NCBI RefSeq assembly: GCF_000718165.1
Contig: NZ_JOEY01000035.1
Span: 1-64,000, forward strand
Direction: 5' to 3'
Length of the DNA: 64,000 nucleotides
Source: Streptomyces fulvoviolaceus
GTDB lineage: Bacteria; Actinomycetota; Actinomycetes; Streptomycetales; Streptomycetaceae
In this document: positions 35,775 through 44,459 of the stretch, one piece after another
Numbering within the stretch: position 1 is the stretch's first letter
Layout of the letters: each line of letters starts with the position of its first letter
The notes under the pieces: model-generated
What the model saw: only the letters and a program-made list of their open reading frames with translations
The model's database searches: none
Told to the model about the DNA's origin: nothing
Position numbers and translations under genes: made by a program

Positions 35775-35825
35775 CCCCTCGAACAACCGGCAGCGAGCCA
35801 TCAAAAACCCCTCAAGGAGCCTTCC

Positions 35826-36857
35826 GTGGGCCACCCCTTCCCGATCCGCGAGATCGCACGTCAGGCAGGCCTCAGCGAGGCCACCGTCGACCGGGTCCTG
35901 AACGGGCGGGGAGGGGTCCGCGAGAGCACCGCCCGGGAGGTCCGGCAGGCGATCACCGACCTGGACCGGCAGCGCACTCAGGTCCGGCTGGTCGGCCGCA
36001 CGTTCATGATCGACATCGTGATGCAGGCACCGGAACGCTTCACCACCGCCGTACGCGCCGCCCTGGAGGCCGAGCTGCCCTCCCTGCACCCGGCCATCGT
36101 GCGCTCCCGCTTCCACTTCCGCGAGACGGGGCCGGTGCAGGAGCTGACCAGGACGCTGGACCGGATCGCCCGGCGCGGCTCGCAGGGGGTCATCCTCAAG
36201 GCGCCGGACGTCCCCGAGGTCACCGCCGCCGTCGGCCGGCTCGCGGAGGCGGGCATTCCGGTGGTCACCCTGGTGACCGACCTGCCCGCCACCGCCCGGC
36301 TCGCCTACGTCGGCATCGACAACCGGGCGGCCGGGGCGACGGCGGCGTACCTCATGGGCCAGTGGCTCGGCGACCGCCCCGGCAACGTCCTCACCAGCCT
36401 CAGCAGCGGATTCTTCCGCAACGAGGAGGAGCGCGAGATGGGCTTCCGCAGCGCGATGCGGGCCCGCCACCCCGAGCGGACCCTCGTGGAGATCGCCGAG
36501 GGGCAGGGCCTGGACGCCACCCAGTACGACCTCGTCCGCGCCGCCCTCGAACGCGACCCGGACATCCGCGCCGTCTACTCCATCGGTGGCGGCAACATCG
36601 CCACCCTGCGGGCCTTCGAGGACCTGGGCCGGGAGTGCGCGGTGTTCGTCGCACACGACCTCGACCACGACAACACCCGCCTGCTGCGCGAGCACCGCCT
36701 GTCCGCCGTGCTCCACCACGACCTGGGCCAGGACATGCGCGAGGCCTGTCACACCGTCATGCGGGCCGACGGCGCCCTGCCGCCCGCGGGACCGACCCTG
36801 CCGTCGGCGATCCAGGTGGTGACGCCCTACAACATGCCTACGACGCTTGCGGGTTGA
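35826..36857 (+). CDS. LacI-family transcriptional regulator
   Basis: 343 residues. N-terminal LacI helix-turn-helix with hinge: PIREIARQAGLSEATVDRVLNGRGGVRESTAREV (residues 5-40). The periplasmic-binding-like effector domain follows (YVGIDNRAAGATAAYLMGQWLG, YSIGGGNIATLRAFEDLG, VAHDLDHDNTRLL). The sequence of the effector core is closer to ribose/inositol-responsive members than to classic LacI. The GTG start at 35826 follows AAGGAG. Divergent from the phyH-SDR-iolG operon, which it probably represses. Its end overlaps the end of the convergent Gfo/Idh gene by 20 bp. Confidence 0.9.
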   Translation: MGHPFPIREIARQAGLSEATVDRVLNGRGGVRESTAREVRQAITDLDRQRTQVRLVGRTFMIDIVMQAPERFTTAVRAALEAELPSLHPAIVRSRFHFRETGPVQELTRTLDRIARRGSQGVILKAPDVPEVTAAVGRLAEAGIPVVTLVTDLPATARLAYVGIDNRAAGATAAYLMGQWLGDRPGNVLTSLSSGFFRNEEEREMGFRSAMRARHPERTLVEIAEGQGLDATQYDLVRAALERDPDIRAVYSIGGGNIATLRAFEDLGRECAVFVAHDLDHDNTRLLREHRLSAVLHHDLGQDMREACHTVMRADGALPPAGPTLPSAIQVVTPYNMPTTLAG

Positions 36858-37998
36858 CCCATGTGCCGCTCTCCGCGGACCGCACCATCGCATCGAGTAC
36901 GGCGGCACTGTGCACGGCGTCCGCGAGCGTGGCCCCGTGCGCTGCGCCCTCGGTGACCGAGCGGAGGAAGCGGTAGGCCTCGACCACCTTGAGGTCGTCG
37001 TAGCCCATGGCGTTCGCCGCGCCCGGCTGGAAGGCGCCGAACTCGCCGTCGCCCGGACCGACGTACACCGTGCTGACGGGCTGGTCCTGGTAGGTCGTGC
37101 CGAGGCTGACGCCGAGCTCGTTCATCCGGCGGAAGTCCCAGAAGAGCGCGCCCTTGGTGCCGTGCACCTCGAAGCCGTAGTTGTTCTGCTCGCCGACCGA
37201 GACCCGGCAGGCCTCCAGGACGCCACGGGCGCCGGAGGCGAAGCGCAGCAGGCAGTTGACGTAGTCCTCGTTCTCGACCGGGCCGAGCTCGCCGCCGGAG
37301 GCACGGGAGTGGCCGGCGGTGGCGCCGGTCGGGCGGGCCCGCTCGGGCACGAAGATCGCGGTGTCGGCGGTGAGGGAGGCGATGTCGCCGAGCAGGTACC
37401 GGGCCAGGTCCGCGCCGTGCGAGGCGAGGTCGCCCAGCACTCCGCTGCCGCCGCGCTCCTTCTCGTACCGCCAGGTCAGCGCACCCTCGGGATGCGCCGC
37501 GTAGTCGCTGAACAGGCGGATGCGGACGTGGGTGACCGTGCCGATGTCCCCGGAGGCGATCAGCGCCCGGGCCTTCTCCACGGCAGGCGCGTTGCGGTAG
37601 TTGAAGCCGACGGCGCTCTGCACGCCGGCCTCGGCGACCGCGTCCGCCACCGCGCGGGCGTCGTCGGCGCTCAGACCCACGGGCTTCTCGATCCAGATGT
37701 GCTTGCCGGCCTCGGCCATCGCGACACCGATCTCGCGGTGCAGGAAGTTCGGGGCGGTGATGCTCACGGCCTGCACGCGCGGGTCGGCGGCCACCTCGCG
37801 CCAGTCGCGGGCCGTCGAGGCGAACCCGAACTGCGCGGCGGCCTCCTCGGCCCGGCCCGGCACCTCCTCGGCGACGGTGACGAGCTCCGGTCGCAGGCCC
37901 AGCCGGGGGTAGTGGTGCAGGACACGGGCGTACGCCTGGGTGTGCACCCGGCCCATCCAGCCGAACCCGACGACGGCGACCCCGAGCGAATCCACCAT
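36838..37998 (-). CDS. Gfo/Idh/MocA-family oxidoreductase
   Basis: 386 residues, longer than the two iolG-type proteins. Rossmann motif GVAVVGFGWMGRVHTQAYARV, EKP motif in IWIEKPVGLSADDAR, VGFNYRNAPAV, and LGDLASHGADLARYLLGDI. It belongs to the glucose-fructose oxidoreductase/inositol dehydrogenase superfamily, with NAD(P)-dependent oxidation of a sugar, amino sugar or cyclitol. The start at 37998 has AGAGGGG upstream. It is divergent from the second LacI gene with a perfect palindromic operator 14 bp upstream of its start. The 3' end overlaps the convergent lacI. Confidence 0.87.
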   Translation of the reverse strand: MVDSLGVAVVGFGWMGRVHTQAYARVLHHYPRLGLRPELVTVAEEVPGRAEEAAAQFGFASTARDWREVAADPRVQAVSITAPNFLHREIGVAMAEAGKHIWIEKPVGLSADDARAVADAVAEAGVQSAVGFNYRNAPAVEKARALIASGDIGTVTHVRIRLFSDYAAHPEGALTWRYEKERGGSGVLGDLASHGADLARYLLGDIASLTADTAIFVPERARPTGATAGHSRASGGELGPVENEDYVNCLLRFASGARGVLEACRVSVGEQNNYGFEVHGTKGALFWDFRRMNELGVSLGTTYQDQPVSTVYVGPGDGEFGAFQPGAANAMGYDDLKVVEAYRFLRSVTEGAAHGATLADAVHSAAVLDAMVRSAESGTWVNPQAS

Positions 37999-38011
37999 GA
38001 CAGCCCCTCTT

Positions 38012-38104
38012 TGGACCGGTCCATAATCTGTCCAGGCCACCCTGAGCGGGGTTTCAGCCGGTGTCAACCCTTTGACAACCCGCCGGACGCCATGGAACGG
38101 TCCA
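38012..38104. promoter_or_regulatory. LacI-type operators in divergent promoter
   Basis: TGGACCGGTCCA (38012-38023) is a perfect 12-bp palindrome next to the Gfo/Idh start, and TGGAACGGTCCA (38093-38104) differs by one base and ends 4 bp before the lacI ATG, over its ribosome site. Their centres are 81 bp apart, which fits DNA looping by a LacI tetramer or separate dimers. TGTCAA...TTGACA (about 38073-38088) is a further inverted repeat. Confidence 0.65.
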
Positions 38105-38108
38105 GGAC

Positions 38109-39113
38109 ATGAGACAGCCGACGATCCGGGACGTGGCCGAGCAGGCCGGCGTCTCCAAGTCGCTCGTCTCCCTGGTGCTGCGCGGCTCCGACCAGGTGCG
38201 GCCCGAGAAGCGGGAGGCCGTCCTGCGCGCGGTCCAGGAGCTGGGCTATCGGCCGAACGCCGCCGCCCGCAGCCTCAGCGAGCAGCGCACCCGCACGGTC
38301 GGCGTGCTCCTGAACGACCTGCGCAACCCCTGGTTCGTCGACCTGCTCGACGGCCTGAACTCGCTGCTGCACGACAACGGCCTGCAGATGCTGCTGGCCG
38401 ATGCCCGCCTCAACCGCCGCACCGGTCAGGACCTCACCGGCCCGTTCCTGGACCTGCGGGTGGACGGACTGGTCGTCGTCGGCACCCTGCCCGACCAGGC
38501 CGCGCTCGGGGCGGTCGCCGAGCGCATCCCGGTCGTCGTCGCGGGCGCCCGCGAGCAGGCCCCGCCGGGTGTGGACGTCGTGGCGGGGGACGACGGGACG
38601 GGCGCCCGGCTGGTCACCGAGCACCTCATCGGCCTCGGCCACCGCCGCATCGCGCACATCGCGGGGTACGGCGCCGTCGGCGAGCTGCGCAGGCGGAGCT
38701 TCGAGGCGACGATGCGGGCGCACGGACTGGTGGACGAGGAGCTGGTGGAACCCAGCGACATGACAGAAGAGGGCGGCTACCGCACCACCGTGCGTCTGCT
38801 CAGCCGCCCGGACCGGCCCACCGCCGTGTTCGCCGTCAACGACATGGCCTCCGTGGGCGCGCTGTCGGCGGTCGAGGAGCTCGGGCTGCGCGTCCCGCAC
38901 GACGTGTCCGTCGTGGGCTACGACAACACGAACATCTCGCGCCTGCGCCACGTGTGGCTCACCACCGTCGACAACGCGAGCCACGAGGTCGGCCGGCGCG
39001 CGGCCCGCCGCCTTCTGGACCGCTTCGAGGGCCGCGGCGGAGCGGGGCAGCTCCACCTGGCCGCGCCCACGCTGGAGATCCGGGGCACGACGGCCCCGCC
39101 CCTCACAGATTGA
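38109..39113 (+). CDS. LacI-family transcriptional regulator
   Basis: 334 residues. HTH TIRDVAEQAGVSKSLVSLVLRGSDQVRPEKRE with the hinge RPNAAARSLSEQRTRTVGV (residues 3-65). Effector domain with LLNDLRNPWFVDLLDG, GDDGTGARLVTEHLIGLGHRRIAHI, and VFAVNDMASVGALSAVEELG plus VSVVGYDNTNISRL, all typical. Divergent from the Gfo/Idh gene; one candidate operator overlaps its own leader, implying autorepression. The last 11 bp overlap the convergent cupin gene. Confidence 0.92.
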   Translation: MRQPTIRDVAEQAGVSKSLVSLVLRGSDQVRPEKREAVLRAVQELGYRPNAAARSLSEQRTRTVGVLLNDLRNPWFVDLLDGLNSLLHDNGLQMLLADARLNRRTGQDLTGPFLDLRVDGLVVVGTLPDQAALGAVAERIPVVVAGAREQAPPGVDVVAGDDGTGARLVTEHLIGLGHRRIAHIAGYGAVGELRRRSFEATMRAHGLVDEELVEPSDMTEEGGYRTTVRLLSRPDRPTAVFAVNDMASVGALSAVEELGLRVPHDVSVVGYDNTNISRLRHVWLTTVDNASHEVGRRAARRLLDRFEGRGGAGQLHLAAPTLEIRGTTAPPLTD

Positions 39114-39447
39114 TCGTGTACGCCTTCCGCAGCGTCTCGTGCACCGTCCACGTCGTACGGTCGCCCTCGCGCAGCACCGCCATGTCCCCGGGTCCGACCC
39201 GAAGCGTCGGCCCGCCCTCGACCTCGACCGTGGCCGACCCGCTGATCACGACGAACAGCTCGTCCGCCTCCGTGTCGGTGACGACGCCGGGCGTGATCTG
39301 CCAGATCCCACGGACCTGCCGGCCGTCCTCCGACTCCCAGACCACCTTCCCGGTCACCTCGGGCGTCCCGGAGACGATCTGCTCCGGCGCGAGGGGCTCG
39401 GGCTCGAGCTCGGCGTCGGGGATGTGGAGTACGAAGCTGGGGTTCAT
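39103..39447 (-). CDS. Cupin-domain protein
   Basis: 114 residues, a small cupin of the RmlC-like/EutQ-type fold: VTDTEADELFVVISGSATVEVEGGP (motif 1 with Glu but without the usual His pair) and GPGDMAVLREGDRTTWTVHE (motif 2). The reduced set of His residues makes metal catalysis doubtful; proteins like this bind small ligands or act in sugar metabolism. Convergent with, and overlapping, lacI. No obvious partner on its strand. Confidence 0.75.
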   Translation of the reverse strand: MNPSFVLHIPDAELEPEPLAPEQIVSGTPEVTGKVVWESEDGRQVRGIWQITPGVVTDTEADELFVVISGSATVEVEGGPTLRVGPGDMAVLREGDRTTWTVHETLRKAYTINL

Positions 39448-39578
39448 GGGGCGACCCTAACCGCGGGCGGCGGGGCTCGGGCGTGGACAGGGTGTGGGGT
39501 ATCCGCCCAGGTGGGAGGACACTTCGTCGCGGCCGCCGTGGACTGGCGGCGTGGCCGGGCCCGGGTGATCGTGGGGGG

Positions 39579-40091
39579 ATGGCGGACACCCAGGCTGTCG
39601 TGGACCGGCCGCACCGGCACGACACGCGCGAGGCCGTCCTGTTCGGCGGCGTCTACGGCTCCGTCCTGGCCTGCTCCATGGTCGCCGCGCTCACCCAGTA
39701 CGGCCACACCTCCCAGGACAGCCGCCGCTACGACGCCGCCTGGCTCCTGGTGACCGCCCTGGCCTCCGCCCTCGCCCACGGCTACGCCCACTACATCGCC
39801 GAGCGCACCCCGCACCGACGCGGGGACGCGCTGCGCACCCTCGCCGACGAGTGGCCCCTGGTCGCGGCCGTCCTGCCCACGGTCCTGATCCTGGCCGGCG
39901 CGGGCTGGGGCTGGTGGCCGCCCAAGGGCGTGGAGTACGCGGCGTTCACCCTGAACATCGTCCTCCTGTTCACCCTGGGCCTGGTCACGGCCCGCTGGTC
40001 GCACCGCACGTGGGCGGTCGCGGTGCTGATCGGCCTGGTGGACGCGCTGCTCGGAGTGGTCGTCGTGGTGGCGAACGCGATCATCAAGTAG
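39579..40091 (+). CDS. Four-helix membrane protein of unknown function
   Basis: 170 residues with four hydrophobic helices: VLFGGVYGSVLACSMVAAL, WLLVTALASALAHGYA, VAAVLPTVLILAGAG with FTLNIVLLFTLGL, and WAVAVLIGLVDALLGV. Conserved-looking polar residues (H, Y, E) in the loop HGYAHYIAERTPHRRGD resemble Streptomyces integral membrane proteins often left unnamed. The ATG at 39579 follows a GGGGGG site; the frame is open further upstream without support. Monocistronic, ending at a strong hairpin. Confidence 0.65.
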   Translation: MADTQAVVDRPHRHDTREAVLFGGVYGSVLACSMVAALTQYGHTSQDSRRYDAAWLLVTALASALAHGYAHYIAERTPHRRGDALRTLADEWPLVAAVLPTVLILAGAGWGWWPPKGVEYAAFTLNIVLLFTLGLVTARWSHRTWAVAVLIGLVDALLGVVVVVANAIIK

Positions 40092-40116
40092 GCGGGTGCG
40101 CAGCACGAAACGCCGG

Positions 40117-40152
40117 ACGGCCGCCGCCCCCTGGTGGGGACGGCGGCCGTCT
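40117..40152. terminator. Hairpin terminator between convergent genes
   Basis: GACGGCCGCCG (40117-40127) pairs with CGGCGGCCGTC (40142-40152), an 11-bp perfect stem extended inward by CCCC/GGGG. It lies 26 bp after the membrane-protein stop and 22 bp before the end of the convergent exporter gene. Confidence 0.75.
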
Positions 40153-40173
40153 CGGGCCCGTGCGCGAAGTGCC

Positions 40174-41655
40174 CTACGCCTTCGCCCCGGCGACCTCGGC
40201 AGCCCCGGCCGGGCTGTCGGCCACGGCCTCCGGCGCGGCCTCACGCCGACGCGGGATGAAGGAGGCGAGGAGGAAGGCCAGCAGGGCCGCTCCTGCACCG
40301 ATGGCCATGATGACCTTGAAGGCGTTCTCCGCGGGCAGGGCGGTGCCGCCGAAGTCGGTGGTCATCTGGGCCAGGATCACGCCGGCGAGGGCGCTGGCGA
40401 AGGAGGTGCCCAGGGACCGCATGAGGGTGTTGAGGCTGTTGGCGGCGCCGGTCTGGGAGGGGTCCACGGCGCCCATGATCAGGGCGGGCAGGGCGCCATA
40501 GGTGAAGCCGACGCCGGCGCCGATGATGCAGGAGACCAGGATCAGGTGCCAGACCTCACTCATCAGCAAGATGTTCAGGCCGTAGCCGGAGGCCACGATC
40601 AGCGCACCGATCATCAAGGTGACCTTGGGTCCCTTGGCCTGGGTGACCTTCGCGGACACCGCGGACATGGCCATCATGACCAGGCCCTGCGGGGCCAGCA
40701 CCAGGCCGACGGTCAGCATGGACTTGCCGAGGCCGTAGCCGGTGGCCTCGGGCAGCTGGAGCAGCTGCGGCAGGACCAGGGACATCGCGAACATCGAGAA
40801 GCCGAGCGCGATCGAGGCGAGGTTGGTGAACAGGACCTGCGGCTTGACGGTGGTGCGAAGGTCGACCAGCGGCTGCCGGCTGCGCAGCTCCCACCAGCCC
40901 CAGGCCAGCAGGATCAGCACGGAGGCGGCGCCCAGGCCCAGGGTGGTGCCACTCGTCCAGCCCCAGTCGCCGCCCTTGGAGACGGCCAGCAGCAGGGACA
41001 TGAGACCGGCCGAGAGACCGAGCGCGCCGACCAGGTCGAACTGTCCGCCGGTACGCACCTTCGACTCGGGCACGATCACCAGGACGAGAGCGAAGGCGAC
41101 GGCGCCGAGAGCGGCCGAGACCCAGAAGAGGAGGTGCCAGTCCCAGCGGTCGGCGATGAAGGCGGCGGCGGGCAGACCCAGGGCACCGCCGACGCCGAGC
41201 GAGGCGCTCATCAGCGCGGTGGACCCGGCCAGCCGGTCGGCGGGCAGCGCGTCACGCATGATGCTGATGCCGAGCGGGACGACCGCGGCCGCAAGGCCCT
41301 GCAGCGCCCGACCGATGATCATCGGTACGAGGGAGTCGGCCAGGGCGCAGACCACCGAACCGGACACCAGCAGCACGATGCTGACCAGCAGCATCCGGCG
41401 CTTGCCGAACATGTCGCCGAGTCGCCCGACCACCGGCGTGGCCACGGCGGCCGCGAGCAGGGTGGCGGTGACCGCCCAGGCGGTGTTGGACGACGAGGCG
41501 TTCAGGAGCTTCGGCAGCTCGGGAACGATCGGGATGACCAGGGTCTGCATGAGCGAGACGACGATTCCGGCCAGGGCCAGCACCGCCACCACGGCGTTCG
41601 GCCGCGGCGGGGCGGATGTCCCCGCTTCGGCGGGTCGGGTAAGGGCGTCGGACAT
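40174..41655 (-). CDS. MFS drug-efflux transporter (DHA2/EmrB type)
   Basis: 493 residues, about 14 hydrophobic helices. DHA2 signatures: LGDMFGKRRMLLVSIVLLVSGS (motif A), RALQGLAAAVVPLGISIMRD (motif B) and GGALGLPAAAFIADRWDWHLLFW (motif C, antiporter). Family members expel antiseptics, antibiotics or aromatic compounds against protons. ATG at 41655 is the start that begins the first cytoplasmic segment. Two copies of the operator motif found before marR lie just upstream (41681-41728), so the MarR regulator at 44460 probably represses it. Confidence 0.92.
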   Translation of the reverse strand: MSDALTRPAEAGTSAPPRPNAVVAVLALAGIVVSLMQTLVIPIVPELPKLLNASSSNTAWAVTATLLAAAVATPVVGRLGDMFGKRRMLLVSIVLLVSGSVVCALADSLVPMIIGRALQGLAAAVVPLGISIMRDALPADRLAGSTALMSASLGVGGALGLPAAAFIADRWDWHLLFWVSAALGAVAFALVLVIVPESKVRTGGQFDLVGALGLSAGLMSLLLAVSKGGDWGWTSGTTLGLGAASVLILLAWGWWELRSRQPLVDLRTTVKPQVLFTNLASIALGFSMFAMSLVLPQLLQLPEATGYGLGKSMLTVGLVLAPQGLVMMAMSAVSAKVTQAKGPKVTLMIGALIVASGYGLNILLMSEVWHLILVSCIIGAGVGFTYGALPALIMGAVDPSQTGAANSLNTLMRSLGTSFASALAGVILAQMTTDFGGTALPAENAFKVIMAIGAGAALLAFLLASFIPRRREAAPEAVADSPAGAAEVAGAKA

Positions 41656-41680
41656 GGCAGGGCCTCCGTCAAATGGTTTT

Positions 41681-41728
41681 GCTTGACTTACGCAAGTTAA
41701 TCTCAATTGATTGACTTAAGCAAGTTGA
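41681..41728. promoter_or_regulatory. Two MarR-type sites upstream of exporter gene
   Basis: GCTTGACTTACGCAAGTTAA (41681-41700) and TTGACTTAAGCAAGTTGA (41711-41728) share CTTGACTTANGCAAG-like sequence, 30 bp apart, and end 26 bp from the exporter ATG. The same motif occurs three times at 44368-44442. Confidence 0.7.
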
Positions 41729-41754
41729 CTCAATGTGGGCTGGGTAACAGTGGC

Positions 41755-42957
41755 TCAGGTGGCCACGGGCTCCTCGACGGGGAGGGGCAGCTCGGCGACG
41801 ACTTCGAAGCCGCCCTCGGCGCGGTGGCCCATACGGATCCGGCCGCCCACGGAGTGGGCGCGCTCGCGCATGCCGATGAGGCCGTAACCGCTGTGGGGCG
41901 TAAGGGAGTTGACCGGTCTCGCGCTGCCGTCGTCGGTGACGGTCACGGTGACGGCCGGCTGATCGGGGGAGTAGACGAGCCGCACCTTCGCCGAGCGCGA
42001 GGCGGCGTGCTTGGTGACGTTGGTGAGAGCCTCCTGCACGATGCGGTACGCCGTGAGATCAGCACCGGCGGACAGGGGCTTCGGTTCTCCCTCGACGGTG
42101 AGGGCGACCGTGAGCCCGGCGTGCTGGAAGGAGGCGGCGAGCTCCGGCAGCCGGGCGAGCCCGGGGGTGGGCTCCGCGGGCCGGTCCCGGTCGTCGGAGT
42201 CCCTCAACAGGCCCACGGTGGACTTGAGTTCACGCAGGGCCGAGGAGGTCGTACCGGACAGCTCGGCGGCGATCTTCTCGGCCTCACCAGGCTTGTCGGG
42301 CAGCATCCGGGTGACGGCGCCGGCCTGGATGTTGGCCAGGACGAGATGGTGGGCGACGACGTCGTGCAGGTCGCGGGCGATGCGCATGCGCTCCGCCGTG
42401 ACCCGGTGCCGTGCCTCCTCCTCCCGGGTGCGCTCCGCGTGCTCGGCGCGGGCCTGCACGGCCTCCAGATAGGCCCCGCGCAGCCGGGTCACGGTGCCGA
42501 GGGAAGTCGGTAGCAGCAGCCAGGCTGCGGGGCCGAGGAGCTTGAGGATCAGGGGTTCGTCACGGGGGCCGACGACCAGGGCCGCGGAGACCAGCAGGAC
42601 GATGCCGGTGATGGTGAAGGTGTTCGCGGTCCTGCGGTCGGTGCGCAGGGCCAGGGAGTGGAGGGCGACCATGAGCGGCCCGAGCAGCAGGACCGTGAGG
42701 ATGTAGCCGAGCGCGGACACGGCCGTCGCGCACACGATGGCCACGGCAGCCGTGCCGCGGGGGTGGCTGCGGTGCCACAGCAGGGCGGCGCACGACACGC
42801 CGGTCAGCAGCACACCCGGCCACCAGGAAACCACCGGCTCGCTCCCCGGCAGCGTGATCAGGCTCCCGGGGAGCGAGCAGGCGAAGAGTGCGAGAGCGAG
42901 CGCCGCGTCGGTGGCGCGCGGGCGACTGCCCTGGAGGCCCTGCAGGTTGTCGATCAT
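41755..42957 (-). CDS. Sensor histidine kinase, HisKA_3 (NarX/DesK) type
   Basis: 400 residues. The N-terminal half has about five membrane helices (LALALFACSLPGSLITLPG, WWPGVLLTGVSCAALLW, VCATAVSALGYILTVLLLG, TFTITGIVLLVSAALVVG). The dimerisation domain has the phospho-His in IARDLHDVVAHHLVLANI (about residue 215), and the HATPase has the N-box ALTNVTKHA and GYGLIGMRERAHSVGGRI. Such kinases pair with LuxR/NarL-type regulators, but none is adjacent; the OmpR-type regulator at 44997 belongs to another class. The start at 42957 removes a spurious extension into a dispersed repeat. Confidence 0.9.
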   Translation of the reverse strand: MIDNLQGLQGSRPRATDAALALALFACSLPGSLITLPGSEPVVSWWPGVLLTGVSCAALLWHRSHPRGTAAVAIVCATAVSALGYILTVLLLGPLMVALHSLALRTDRRTANTFTITGIVLLVSAALVVGPRDEPLILKLLGPAAWLLLPTSLGTVTRLRGAYLEAVQARAEHAERTREEEARHRVTAERMRIARDLHDVVAHHLVLANIQAGAVTRMLPDKPGEAEKIAAELSGTTSSALRELKSTVGLLRDSDDRDRPAEPTPGLARLPELAASFQHAGLTVALTVEGEPKPLSAGADLTAYRIVQEALTNVTKHAASRSAKVRLVYSPDQPAVTVTVTDDGSARPVNSLTPHSGYGLIGMRERAHSVGGRIRMGHRAEGGFEVVAELPLPVEEPVAT

Positions 42958-42987
42958 GGAGTGGGGTCCTTGTTCGATACCGTCCAC

Positions 42988-43095
42988 TGCCGCGCCCCGT
43001 GAGGGGCGCGGGGCTGTGTCAACATGCGGCTCCGCCGCGTGGGCGCGACCAGCCCCCACTGGCCCGCAGGCGAATCACCGCGCTACCAGCGAAGC
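42988..43095. repeat. Dispersed intergenic repeat
   Basis: GGGGCGCGGGGCTGTGTCAA, then GCGGCTCCGCCGC and GCGCGACCAGCC, in the same order as 45734-45848 and inverted at 17899-18003. It begins with a GCGCCCC/GGGGCGC hairpin. It lies between the dehydrogenase stop and the kinase start on the minus strand, so it could end the dehydrogenase transcript. Confidence 0.7.
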
Positions 43096-43097
43096 GT

Positions 43098-44138
43098 TCA
43101 GGCCTCGTCGTCGAAGGTGACGACGACCTTCTCCGCGGCGCCCGGCGTCAGAGCGAGCTCGAAGGCCCGGCCGACCTCGCCGAACGGCACCCGGTGGCTG
43201 ATGAGCTTGGCGAAGCGGTCCTTGTGCTCGGCGAGTTCGGGGGTGACCTCGAAGATCTCGGTGGGGTAGCCCTGCGAGGCGATGAGGGTGAGCTCGCTGC
43301 GGAGCATGCCGCCCAGGTCGATGTCCGAGCCCTTCTTCTGCACGGCGACCATGACCAGCTTGGCCTTCCACTTCGCGTTGTCCACGACGGCCTGGAAGAC
43401 GGCCGGGGCGCCGGCGGCGTCGATGTAGATGTCGGTGCCGACGCGGGGCTGGCCGAGCGCGTTGACACCCGGGCCGTGCAGCTCGGTCAGGCGGGCCGTG
43501 ACGTCCTCGGTGGCGGAGTTGATGACCGCGTCCGCGCCGACGGCGAGCGCGGTCTCCAGGCGCTCGGGGATGATGTCGACGACCACGACGTGCTCGACCC
43601 CGCGCAGCTTGAGCCAGATCGCGGCGCCCAGTCCGATGGGGCCGGCGCCGAAGACGACGACCTTGTCGGCGGGCTTGGCCTCGGAGCGGTTCACACAGTG
43701 CCGGGCGACCGCCATCGGCTCGTTCAGGGACGCGACGTCGAAGGGGACGTGGTCCGGGAAGATCGCCACGCTCTTGCCGATCTCGGCGTTCTCGATGAGC
43801 AGGTACTCGTCCATGCCCCCGAGCGTGCCGCCGCAGCCGATGATGCCGGTGTGCGCGCCCTGCGGGTTGACGACCACGCGGTTGCCGACCTTGAGGTCGG
43901 TGACCTCGGCGCCCACCTCGACGACCTCGCCGGCCGGTTCGTGGCCGAGGGGGATGGCGCGCATCGACCCGTCGGCCCCGGTGGGCATGCCGCCCATGTG
44001 GAGGAAGAAGGTGTCGGTGCCGCAGATGCCGCAGGCGCGGATCCGTACGAGTGCGTCCTTGGGGCCGGGTACGGGTCGCTCGACGTCCACCACGTCGACC
44101 TTGTCCTTGGCGGTGAGGACGGACTTCATCGTGGCCAT
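43098..44138 (-). CDS. Zinc-dependent alcohol dehydrogenase family protein
   Basis: 346 residues of the medium-chain dehydrogenase family. Catalytic zinc ligands CGICGTD (about residue 38) and GHEPAG; NAD motif GAGPIGLGAAIWLKL at about 172, with acidic VVDIIPERLE for NAD preference. The usual four-Cys structural zinc loop is absent, as in threonine/sorbitol-type members; GCGGTLGGMDEYL occupies that area. Substrate not evident. The start at 44138 is followed closely by a second ATG at 44129. Divergent from marR with three shared sites in the gap, so the MarR protein likely controls it. Confidence 0.87.
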   Translation of the reverse strand: MATMKSVLTAKDKVDVVDVERPVPGPKDALVRIRACGICGTDTFFLHMGGMPTGADGSMRAIPLGHEPAGEVVEVGAEVTDLKVGNRVVVNPQGAHTGIIGCGGTLGGMDEYLLIENAEIGKSVAIFPDHVPFDVASLNEPMAVARHCVNRSEAKPADKVVVFGAGPIGLGAAIWLKLRGVEHVVVVDIIPERLETALAVGADAVINSATEDVTARLTELHGPGVNALGQPRVGTDIYIDAAGAPAVFQAVVDNAKWKAKLVMVAVQKKGSDIDLGGMLRSELTLIASQGYPTEIFEVTPELAEHKDRFAKLISHRVPFGEVGRAFELALTPGAAEKVVVTFDDEA

Positions 44139-44367
44139 GGGGTGTCTCACTTTCTGAGGGTGCTGCTGACAGGTATGTCCGGGTACGGGTGAGCCCGGAC
44201 GAACGAGGGAGGACAAGGACCCGACTGGAGTTGTTCCGGTGTCGCCGGGCCCGGCGGCGGAGGGGGAGTGTCCCGCCGGCCGGGCCCGGTGACCGCGCCG
44301 TTCCCCGTCCCCACGGGTCGGGCGCGAGGGGCCGCTTCCGCTCGGAGCGGCCCCGGTCTGAGTTGGC

Positions 44368-44442
44368 TTGCTTGACTTAGGCAAGCATAGGGGGGTTACT
44401 TAAGTCAAGCAATCAAATGGATATTGCTTAAGTTAGGCAACT
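44368..44442. promoter_or_regulatory. Three MarR-type sites between dehydrogenase and marR
   Basis: TTGCTTGACTTAGGCAAGC (from 44368), TTACTTAAGTCAAGCAAT (44396-44413, inverted) and ATTGCTTAAGTTAGGCAACT (44423-44442). All carry the TTGCNTAAG/CTTANGCAAG core also found before the exporter. The third ends 17 bp from the marR ATG, consistent with autorepression. The rest of the 321-bp gap is GC-rich with no gene seen. Confidence 0.72.
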
Positions 44443-44459
44443 ACCTCTAAGGTGAAGCC

